Below are positions 5,938 to 12,006 of a DNA stretch of 12,006 bases, piece by piece. The stretch covers positions 1 through 12,006 of the forward strand of contig CALJIH010000109.1 of the NCBI GenBank assembly GCA_937974135.1. Direction: 5' to 3'. Position 1 is the first letter of the stretch. Each line of letters opens with the position of its first letter. This stretch comes from an uncultured Cocleimonas sp. GTDB taxonomy: Bacteria; Pseudomonadota; Gammaproteobacteria; Thiotrichales; Thiotrichaceae. The position numbers were made by a program, and so were the translations under genes. A model generated the notes under the pieces. It made no database searches and was not told the origin of the DNA. It saw only the letters and a list, made by a program, of their open reading frames with translations.

Positions 5938-7812
5938 ATGAAAAATCTATCAATCGCGCTAAGTATTGCGCTTCCTGCTGTTCTTCTATCTGGTTTATCT
6001 TCTAATGTTGCTGCCGATGATGCAGTAAATTTTAATCAAAGTGGTGAGTTAGAAATCTCAGTTACTGCTAACCGTCGTGAGCGTGCAACGCTTAATACAC
6101 TTGCACCGGTAAGTGTCATCACACGAAATGATATTGAAAATACTCAAGCGCAAGATATTACAGAAGTATTACGTTTACAAAATGGTGTTGATATCGCCCG
6201 TAACGGTGGTCCTGGCACAAGCACAAGTGTATTTTTGCGTGGATCGAACAGTAAACAAGTATTGGTTTTAATTGATGGTGTACGTGTTTCCTCTGGAACC
6301 AGTGGTCAATTTGATTGGGCAGGATTACCGCTAACTCAAGTGGAAAAGATCGAGATAGTACGTGGGCCGCGTGCAGCACTTTATGGTTCAGATGCTATCG
6401 GCGGTATTATTCAAATCTTTACACGTAAAGAATCCGGTTCTTATGTCTCAGGGACTCTAGGTAAATACGGTACATCAGGTTTGAATTTAGGCTTGTCAAA
6501 GAACGGTGAAAAAGTAGACTTTGCATTAAATGTTGCGACTGAAAATGCTGATGGATTTTCTGCAACAAACGAGCGCGCGGGTGAGTTTTCTTTTAATCCT
6601 GATTTGGATGGATACTCTAAACAAAGTGTAAACGGTAGCTTATCCTTTCAAATTAACGATAGAACTAAAATAGGTTTTGGTTTATTTCATTCTGACAATA
6701 ATGCAGATTTTGACCAAGGTGAGAGTGATCTAAAAGTACAAACGCTGAGTACTTACGTTAGCTCTAAAATTTCTGATAAATGGAACACTAAGCTAACCTT
6801 AAGCGAAGCGATAAATGACACAGTAAGTGCCTCTGCTTTTGGTACATCAACGTTTGATACGAAGCGTCAAGAGTTAAACTGGCAAAATGATCTCTCTCTT
6901 TCTGAAAATACCGATTTTACTGTAGGACTTAATTACCGTAAAACCGAAGCAGAGGTTACAGGCTTTAATAACTATAGTGATGACATCGATAATAAAGCCA
7001 TCTATGCCAACTTAATTAATACCTTTGGGAAAGTTAATTTAGATGTTTCTGCTCGATATGATAAACATAGCCAAGCGGGTGGCAAAGCAACAGGAAATAT
7101 TGCTGCAGGTTATTCATTTACGCCGTCAAGTACTCTATATGCTAGTTATGGAACAGCTTTTAGAGCACCAAACATAAATGATTTATTCAACCCAGGTTCA
7201 CCAAGTTTTTCTGATCCAGATATTTTTCAGTTTGCAGGTAATCCTGATCTTGATCCAGAGACTTCAAAATCATTTGAAGTCGGTTTTAAATCTAATATTG
7301 GTACTAATGCTCGTTTAGTAATGAGTGCATTTAGGACGAATGTTGAAGATCAGATAGTTTTTGAAGGGCCAAACAATCAATTAATTAATCTCGATGAAAC
7401 ATTACTGAAAGGTATTGAAATAGGACTTTCAGGTAATTCAGATAATTTTGATTGGGGTATAGGTGCCACCTTCCAACGTGCTATCAACAGCGAGACCAAA
7501 CAACGTTTAGTCAGAAGACCAAATAACAAATTTACTGCTAACGTTGGATATAAGGTGTCGCCAAAAACACGAATTGGTGCGGATTTATTAGTATCAAGCG
7601 ATAGAGCGGATAATGATTTTAGTACTTTTCCATCATCAAGAACCAGTTTGAAAGGATATAGTCTTTTGAACTTGTCATTAAACCATAAAGTCAGTAAAAA
7701 CCTAAATTTAGGTTTGCGTGTTGAAAACGTCACAGATGAAGTATATGAAACTGCACGTGGCTTTAACACACCAAGACGTGGCGCATTTTTTACATTTACC
7801 TATAGAGATTAA
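5938..7812 (+). CDS. btuB: TonB-dependent outer-membrane vitamin B12 receptor BtuB
   Basis: A 624-residue outer-membrane receptor for cobalamin. It imports B12 into the periplasm using energy from TonB-ExbB-ExbD. The ATG at 5938 follows AGGA by 9 bases and gives a signal peptide cleaved after NVAA (about residue 26); an upstream in-frame GTG at 5911 lies in the regulatory hairpin and is rejected. A TonB box-like ELEISVTANR (37-46) precedes the plug domain (about 50-165). The plug carries LRGSNSKQVLVLIDGVR-type and VEKIEIVRGPRAALYGSDAIGGIIQI signatures that closely resemble E. coli BtuB. A 22-strand-type barrel follows. The C-terminus ends FTFTYRD, not the usual terminal aromatic residue. The preceding cobalamin riboswitch and downstream btuM and cobQ support B12 over other TonB substrates. 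Confidence 0.93.
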   Translation: MKNLSIALSIALPAVLLSGLSSNVAADDAVNFNQSGELEISVTANRRERATLNTLAPVSVITRNDIENTQAQDITEVLRLQNGVDIARNGGPGTSTSVFLRGSNSKQVLVLIDGVRVSSGTSGQFDWAGLPLTQVEKIEIVRGPRAALYGSDAIGGIIQIFTRKESGSYVSGTLGKYGTSGLNLGLSKNGEKVDFALNVATENADGFSATNERAGEFSFNPDLDGYSKQSVNGSLSFQINDRTKIGFGLFHSDNNADFDQGESDLKVQTLSTYVSSKISDKWNTKLTLSEAINDTVSASAFGTSTFDTKRQELNWQNDLSLSENTDFTVGLNYRKTEAEVTGFNNYSDDIDNKAIYANLINTFGKVNLDVSARYDKHSQAGGKATGNIAAGYSFTPSSTLYASYGTAFRAPNINDLFNPGSPSFSDPDIFQFAGNPDLDPETSKSFEVGFKSNIGTNARLVMSAFRTNVEDQIVFEGPNNQLINLDETLLKGIEIGLSGNSDNFDWGIGATFQRAINSETKQRLVRRPNNKFTANVGYKVSPKTRIGADLLVSSDRADNDFSTFPSSRTSLKGYSLLNLSLNHKVSKNLNLGLRVENVTDEVYETARGFNTPRRGAFFTFTYRD

Positions 7813-7857
7813 GTTATAGTTAGCTTATATTGGTAAACCATTAATATTGTTAAATTT

Positions 7858-7862
7858 AGGAG
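7858..7862 (+). promoter_or_regulatory. Ribosome binding site of btuM
   Basis: AGGAG, 6 bases before the ATG at 7869. It supports this start over the internal Met at residue 11. The 56-base gap after btuB has no terminator-like hairpin, consistent with one transcript. Confidence 0.75.
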
Positions 7863-7868
7863 TCGATT

Positions 7869-8474
7869 ATGAATGCAGATAATGCACATATTACGTCTAT
7901 GAAGTCTTTATCAAAAAACCACGTTTATTTAATCGGTGGAATCTTGCTTTTCCTGATGATAGTGACACGTGCCGGATTTGTTAATCATATACAAGATGCA
8001 TCATGGGCTGTATTTTTTATACTCGGCTTCTACCTCAGAGAAAAACTTGCTTTACCGCTATTTCTGCTCGTTGCTTTTATTGTTGATCTATCGGTTATAA
8101 AAGCTACTGGTGGTGAGAATTACTGCTTTACTGTTGCTTATCCATTCCTTGCACCAGCATATGGCTCTTTATGGTTAGCTGGCCGCTGGTTTGCAAGCAA
8201 CTATAGCGTCAGTGTCAAAGGCTTAGCTTATTTTATCTTTGCTGCCATTATTGGTACGACCGCTTGCGATTTGTTCTCTAGTGGCGGTTTCTACTTCTTC
8301 TCTGATCGTTTTGCAGAGACAAGTCTTGCAGGCTTTGCGGAGCGTGTTGCTACCTACTTACCTATGTATATGAAGACTACTTTGGTATACCTAGCAATTG
8401 CTGCTTTAGTACACTTTGCTGTATCTCAAATGACTAAAGTAGGATCTGTAACTAGCAGTACTTCATTGAAGTAA
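7869..8474 (+). CDS. btuM: Predicted cobalamin transporter BtuM
   Basis: A 201-residue integral membrane protein with about six hydrophobic segments (roughly 19-34, 45-56, 61-77, 86-105, 115-136, 160-186). Features I associate with BtuM are the DASWAVFFILGFYLR segment (43-57) and GGENYCFTVAYPFLAPAYGSLWLAGRW (81-107). Cys86 in the latter corresponds to the conserved cysteine that coordinates cobalt in Thiobacillus denitrificans BtuM, a solitary ECF S-component-like protein that decyanates cyanocobalamin. It would carry B12 across the inner membrane after BtuB passes it through the outer one. No BtuC/BtuD/BtuF homologs occur in the window, fitting a solitary transporter. It lies between btuB and cobQ on the same strand and is presumably under the same riboswitch. 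The assignment rests on remembered family motifs plus context. Confidence 0.8.
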   Translation: MNADNAHITSMKSLSKNHVYLIGGILLFLMIVTRAGFVNHIQDASWAVFFILGFYLREKLALPLFLLVAFIVDLSVIKATGGENYCFTVAYPFLAPAYGSLWLAGRWFASNYSVSVKGLAYFIFAAIIGTTACDLFSSGGFYFFSDRFAETSLAGFAERVATYLPMYMKTTLVYLAIAALVHFAVSQMTKVGSVTSSTSLK

Positions 8475-8490
8475 ATCTATTTAAATATCG

Positions 8491-8536
8491 TCAATGCCCC
8501 AGCATTAATCTATGCAAAATCTAAATGGGGCATTGA
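8491..8536 (+). promoter_or_regulatory. Perfect 10-bp inverted repeat over the cobQ start
   Basis: TCAATGCCCC (8491-8500) and GGGGCATTGA (8527-8536) are exact complements separated by 26 bases. The cobQ ATG at 8512 is in the loop, while the alternative ATG at 8536 and the only G-rich ribosome binding candidate (8527-8530) are in the stem. No T-run follows, so it is not an intrinsic terminator. A translational control hairpin is possible. Confidence 0.6.
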
Positions 8537-9978
8537 TGGTGCAAGGCACCACTTCGGATGCAGGTAAAAGTATTTTAGTGGCAGGCCTTTGTCGTGTCTT
8601 TCAAAGGCGTGAGCTTTCAGTCGCACCCTTTAAACCTCAAAATATGGCACTCAATAGCGCGGTCACACCTGATGGTGGTGAGATTGGTCGTGCCCAAGCT
8701 TTGCAGGCACAAGCGGCTAAAGTCCCCCTTAGTGTGCATATGAATCCTGTGTTATTGAAACCCAATACGGATACTGGCGCGCAAGTTATCCTCCAAGGTC
8801 ATTCGATAGGTAATATCGAGGCTTTGGATTATCACGAATACAAACCTAAAGCGGCCAAGTCCGTTTTTGACTCGTTCGAAAAGCTCGGCAAACACTATAA
8901 AAATATCCTTATTGAAGGAGCAGGAAGCCCCGCAGAAATTAATTTACGCAAAGGCGATATAGCCAATATGGGTTTTGCTTTACCCACTAAAACACCCGTT
9001 ATAATTATTGCTGATATTGATAAAGGCGGCGTGTTTGCACACCTAGTTGGAACCTTAGATTTACTCGCTGCAGAAGAACAAGCGCTGGTTAAAGGCTTTG
9101 TCATTAACCGTTTTCGTGGCGACATCGCTTTACTACAAGATGGTTTAGATTGGTTGGAAGAACGGACTGGCAAACCCGTTTTAGGTGTATTGCCGTATTT
9201 ACATGGATTACATTTAGATGCTGAGGATGCGGTACCTGAAAATACCAATAATGATAAATCCGAACGCTTTAAAGTGATCATTCCTTTGTTACCCCATATT
9301 AGCAATCACACCGATTTTGAACCCTTACGTTTACATCCCGAACTAGACGTCGAATACATCAAACACCTTGAAAAAATCCCTCCCGCTGACCTAATTATCC
9401 TTCCCGGCAGTAAAAATGTGGGTTTTGATCTTGAATGGTTAAAATCACAGGGTTGGTCTGAGGCCATCAATAAGCATCTTCGTTATGGTGGAAAACTCAT
9501 AGGCATATGTGGCGGCTTTCAAATGCTGGGTAAAAGTATTGATGACCCTTTAGGCATCGAAGGTGATAAGACAAGCCATCAAGGTTTTGGTTTGTTGGAT
9601 ATAAAAACTACTTTAGAATCTGAAAAACAACTGACTAACGTGACGGGTAAATTGAGTTTTGCAGATATTGATGTACAGGGTTATGAAATCCATGCAGGAC
9701 AAACAAGTGGCGATGCATTGAAAAATCCCGCAGTACTTATTGCAGGCAAATCCGACGGTGCTATATCAGACGATAATCAAATACTAGCCACTTATTTACA
9801 TGGCTTTTTTGATTCTAGCGCTGCATGTGATGCAATTTTAGATTGGGCAGGAACGAAATTAACGCAGACTTTCGACATTAATCAACAGCGCGAAGAACAG
9901 CTAGAACGTTTGGCAGATGCGATTGAAGAAAGTTTGGATATGGAAGCTTTGATAAATATTGCTCAGCAAAATGGATGA
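8512..9978 (+). CDS. cobQ: Cobyric acid synthase (CobQ/CbiP)
   Basis: A 488-residue glutamine-dependent amidotransferase that amidates four corrin side chains of adenosylcobyrinic acid a,c-diamide to give adenosylcobyric acid. The N-terminal dethiobiotin-synthetase-like ATPase domain starts with ALMVQGTTSDAGKS (7-20, a modified P-loop), followed by FKPQNMALNSAVTPDGGEIGRAQALQA-type residues (40-66) and IEGAGSPAEINL (134-145). The C-terminal class I glutaminase domain (about 255-445) has the nucleophile Cys333 in GICGGFQMLG and the catalytic His430 in YLHGFF. Length is normal for the family. Start choice is uncertain: ATG 8512 has no visible Shine-Dalgarno, while ATG 8536 (480 residues) has GGGG 5 bases upstream, and both lie in a hairpin. 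It starts 37 bases after btuM and is probably cotranscribed with it. Confidence 0.96.
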   Translation: MQNLNGALMVQGTTSDAGKSILVAGLCRVFQRRELSVAPFKPQNMALNSAVTPDGGEIGRAQALQAQAAKVPLSVHMNPVLLKPNTDTGAQVILQGHSIGNIEALDYHEYKPKAAKSVFDSFEKLGKHYKNILIEGAGSPAEINLRKGDIANMGFALPTKTPVIIIADIDKGGVFAHLVGTLDLLAAEEQALVKGFVINRFRGDIALLQDGLDWLEERTGKPVLGVLPYLHGLHLDAEDAVPENTNNDKSERFKVIIPLLPHISNHTDFEPLRLHPELDVEYIKHLEKIPPADLIILPGSKNVGFDLEWLKSQGWSEAINKHLRYGGKLIGICGGFQMLGKSIDDPLGIEGDKTSHQGFGLLDIKTTLESEKQLTNVTGKLSFADIDVQGYEIHAGQTSGDALKNPAVLIAGKSDGAISDDNQILATYLHGFFDSSAACDAILDWAGTKLTQTFDINQQREEQLERLADAIEESLDMEALINIAQQNG

Positions 9979-10007
9979 TATTCAGTTAAGACGTCACTAA
10001 ATTCTCA
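9979..10007. other. Convergent gap between cobQ and cobS
   Basis: Only 29 bases separate the two convergent stop codons. I see no strong bidirectional terminator hairpin here. Confidence 0.4.
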
Positions 10008-10757
10008 TTAAATACTGAGAACAGCACCTGCCATAAATAACATTTCACTGATTTCAACTGTCGCACCGACCGTATCTCCTGTGCAACCTCCAAGGCGTTT
10101 AATCATTAATCTACGTAATAAATAGAAACCTACAAATACGCAGACTAAACCCCAGAAGTTTAAGAATATGAGTATTAAAAGGCACGTGGCAATAATTGTA
10201 AGTGATACATTTTTTGGTAAATACTCAACAACGGTATTTGCCATGCCCGATTTGTTTGCGTACTCAGTGGTATGAAAAGTGACTAAAATCATCAAGCGAC
10301 CAACGACTGGTGCCAATATGAGTAACCATGCATTTTGGTTTTCAATTAATACTGTCAAAACAGTGAATTTAAGTAATAGAAAACACACAAGTGCTATAGC
10401 ACCTGCTGCCCCGACCACGGGGTCTTTCATGATTTCTAATGTACGTTCTTTATCTCCCAAGCCACCTAACCAGCCATCAGCACTATCGGCCAAACCATCT
10501 AAATGCAGTCCACCTGTAATGATCGCCCAAAGCGTGATTATCATAGCTGCCAAAAAGTAGGGGGGTGTACTTTCAAAGAGTAAAATTGGCAAATATAGGA
10601 TTAGACCAAGCAGTACACCAATAAAAGGATAAAACAGTGCCGATCGACCCGAATCTTCATCTGTAATTTCATTAAAACTACCCGCGGGAATACGCGTTAG
10701 TAAAGACAGTGCGAGCAAAAAAGCTTTGCGAACTTTTTTATAGGTCCAGTCAGACAT
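10008..10757 (-). CDS. cobS: Adenosylcobinamide-GDP ribazoletransferase (cobalamin synthase CobS/CobV)
   Basis: A 249-residue polytopic inner-membrane enzyme that joins adenosylcobinamide-GDP with alpha-ribazole or its phosphate, completing the nucleotide loop. Hallmarks are LTRIP (20-24), SALFYPFIGVLLGL (39-52), the metal-binding TGGLHLDGLADSADGWLGG (81-99), DPVVGAAGA (112-120) and GCTGDTVGATVEISE (224-238). Length is typical. Its ATG shares one base with the stop of the upstream cobC-like gene (TGATG), implying coupled translation. A variant copy of the dispersed repeat lies in the reading frame and encodes about FESTPPYFLA (61-70), between the first and second hydrophobic segments, without a frame change. 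The gene runs convergently to cobQ. No B12 leader is visible within the window for this minus-strand unit. Confidence 0.95.
   Translation of the reverse strand: MSDWTYKKVRKAFLLALSLLTRIPAGSFNEITDEDSGRSALFYPFIGVLLGLILYLPILLFESTPPYFLAAMIITLWAIITGGLHLDGLADSADGWLGGLGDKERTLEIMKDPVVGAAGAIALVCFLLLKFTVLTVLIENQNAWLLILAPVVGRLMILVTFHTTEYANKSGMANTVVEYLPKNVSLTIIATCLLILIFLNFWGLVCVFVGFYLLRRLMIKRLGGCTGDTVGATVEISEMLFMAGAVLSI
10551..10577 (+). repeat. Short dispersed repeat, variant copy 4, inside cobS
   Basis: AAAAGTAGGGGGGTGT followed by ACTTTC, where copies 1-3 have CTTTT. The change makes a perfect inverted pair, AAAGTA (10554-10559) with TACTTT (10568-10573), around the G-run. It is in frame in cobS on the opposite strand. 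It may be an old insertion kept as codons or a chance or selected resemblance; exact identity over 16 bases argues against chance. Confidence 0.75.
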
Positions 10758-11359
10758 CAGTAATCTTTTCCCAGAAACTGTAGAGAAAAATGACCATCAG
10801 AATAACAATGCAAGCGACTCATTTGAGCATAAGAAATATTGAATTTAAGTACTGAAAGTGAATTAATTTCCAATGCTGTTGAGAGTATTGTGCGAATAAC
10901 ACCGCCGTGAGTGATAAGTAATATTGACTTATTCGTGTGTTCGGCTAATACCTGCTTTAAACCATCTCTTATTCTTTGATAAAACGCTTGCATAGATTCG
11001 CCATTTGGAGCGACAAAGTCATCGGGTGTTTGCCATAGCTCTTGGTATTTTTCTCGATGTTGTTGCCACAGCGTTTCGCTTTTTATACCTACCCAATCAC
11101 CAAAATCCATTTCTTTGAATTGTTTGTCGATAATGAGTTCACATTGTTTTTGTTGTGCCAGTTTTTCTGCAAATTCTAGGCAGCGTTGTTGCGGCGAGCT
11201 GATAATAATATCCCACCTGCCATTTTCAGTAGTCTTGAATAAATTACTCATGCCTGCTTTGCTCAGAGGCGCTTTAGCATCAGCACAAAAAACACCGGGC
11301 GTTTCTAGTTGCCCATGCCTGAGTAAATCTAAAGTGGTATGTTGAGGGTTATTCGTCAT
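10757..11359 (-). CDS. cobC: Histidine-phosphatase family protein, probable alpha-ribazole phosphatase (CobC)
   Basis: A 200-residue cytoplasmic phosphoglycerate-mutase-like phosphatase. The catalytic core is visible: LLRHGQ with Arg14 and the phospho-accepting His15, Arg59 in SSPQQRC, Glu83 in the FKEMDFGDW segment, and His151 in LLITHGGVIR. The sequence alone fits several phosphatases of this superfamily. Its place between cobT and cobS, with a one-base stop/start overlap with cobS and 10 bases after cobT, points to removal of the phosphate from alpha-ribazole 5'-phosphate (or from cobalamin 5'-phosphate) in nucleotide-loop assembly. The start at 11359 lacks a good Shine-Dalgarno, so translation may depend on ribosomes finishing cobT. 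Confidence 0.88.
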   Translation of the reverse strand: MTNNPQHTTLDLLRHGQLETPGVFCADAKAPLSKAGMSNLFKTTENGRWDIIISSPQQRCLEFAEKLAQQKQCELIIDKQFKEMDFGDWVGIKSETLWQQHREKYQELWQTPDDFVAPNGESMQAFYQRIRDGLKQVLAEHTNKSILLITHGGVIRTILSTALEINSLSVLKFNISYAQMSRLHCYSDGHFSLQFLGKDY

Positions 11360-11369
11360 TTAAATAAAT

Positions 11370-12006
11370 CTATGATGCTTGCTTTGTCGCAACAGCGGCT
11401 TCTTCAAAAGTTGCCATTTCATTATGCAGCTTGCAGGCTGATTGCAAAAGATTCACAGCCACTGCAGCACCACTGCCTTCGCCTAAACGTAAACCTAAGT
11501 CCAATAAAGGTTTTTGTTCTAGGGTTGCTAATACCTTTTTATGGCCTTGTTCGGCTGATAGGTGCGAGAAGAAAAGATAGTCATTTACGCTAGGATTAAT
11601 GTTAACTGCACACAAAGCCGCCACTGAACTAATAAAACCATCCACTAATATTGGAATTCCAGATTGAGCGGCATGAATGTAAGCTCCTGTTAAAGCCACA
11701 ATTTCGAAACCCCCTACACAACGTAGCCAAGCGATTGCATTATCACCACAGTCCTTATGCGTATCGAGAATTTGCGTGATAATTTCTGCTTTATGTGCAA
11801 TGCCTGATTCATCTAATCCTGTTCCTGCTCCACTTGTTTCTTTCGGGCTGAGGCCGAGTAAAGCTGAATATAAAGCAGATGCGCTGGTGGTATTGCCGAT
11901 ACCCATTTCACCACCGATAAAGATATCAGCATCATTGGCGATGGCTTTTTGAATAATCTCTTGGCCTGTATTTAATGCCGCCTCTAATTGTTCCATAGTC
12001 ATTGCT
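11370..12006 (-). CDS. cobT: Nicotinate-nucleotide-dimethylbenzimidazole phosphoribosyltransferase CobT, 3' part
   Basis: The C-terminal part (about 210 residues) of CobT, which makes alpha-ribazole 5'-phosphate from nicotinate mononucleotide and a lower-ligand base. The reading frame stays open to the window edge, and CobT is usually about 340-360 residues, so the N-terminal third is outside; the Met at 12002 is internal (AMTMEQLEAAL). Visible family motifs are GEMGIGNTTSASA (residues 30-42 of the visible part), GAGTGLD, CVGGFEIVALTGAY, PILVDGFISSVAAL and GLRLGEGSGAAVA, whose glutamate matches the catalytic Glu317 of the Salmonella enzyme. It appears intact. It leads a close-packed cobT-cobC-cobS set on the minus strand, with only 10 bases before cobC. 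Confidence 0.96.
   Translation of the reverse strand, partial: AMTMEQLEAALNTGQEIIQKAIANDADIFIGGEMGIGNTTSASALYSALLGLSPKETSGAGTGLDESGIAHKAEIITQILDTHKDCGDNAIAWLRCVGGFEIVALTGAYIHAAQSGIPILVDGFISSVAALCAVNINPSVNDYLFFSHLSAEQGHKKVLATLEQKPLLDLGLRLGEGSGAAVAVNLLQSACKLHNEMATFEEAAVATKQAS

Noticed and set aside
11339..11593. Plus-strand open frame opposite cobC and cobT
   Set aside because: It overlaps strongly supported cob genes on the other strand, and its product shows no family features. It is a shadow frame, as are the others antisense to the CLC, btuB and cobQ genes.

Overview
The window looks like chromosome from an AT-rich (roughly 40% G+C by eye) Gram-negative, most likely a gammaproteobacterium. 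Supporting signs are an outer-membrane BtuB receptor, BtuM-type inner-membrane B12 transport, periplasmic signal peptides and a monofunctional HisB. I cannot name the genus from the sequence.

Left part (1-1570): hisB (histidine synthesis) and a DUF523 gene lie on the minus strand. The 293-base gap between them holds a long imperfect palindrome (about 701-883, in register around position 792) that no gene explains. The DUF523 gene is bracketed by two same-orientation copies of a short dispersed repeat with core AGTAGGGGGGTGTCTTT. Two more copies occur further on, one inside a cobalamin riboswitch leader and one variant inside the cobS reading frame.

Middle (1569-5463, plus strand): a secreted FG-GAP/VCBS-type protein with a probable TTG start, a CLC-family chloride channel with C-terminal CBS domains, and an orphan periplasmic substrate-binding protein of the polyamine type whose start overlaps the CLC stop. 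The CLC protein has lost both glutamates that proton-coupled CLC antiporters use.

Right part (5553-12006) is a cobalamin region. An unusually long cobalamin riboswitch precedes btuB (outer-membrane receptor), followed on the same strand by btuM (inner-membrane transporter with the conserved cysteine) and cobQ (cobyric acid synthase). Converging on these from the right are cobT (cut by the window edge), a cobC-like phosphatase and cobS, the nucleotide-loop assembly genes. Together they cover uptake (BtuB, BtuM), corrin side-chain amidation (CobQ) and lower-ligand attachment (CobT, CobC, CobS). The riboswitch would directly control the btuB-btuM-cobQ side; no B12 leader is visible for cobT-cobC-cobS inside the window.

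The most unusual signals are the repeat family (especially its copy inside a closed arm of the riboswitch), the long palindrome, a 10-bp perfect hairpin over the cobQ start, and the CLC gating-residue replacements.
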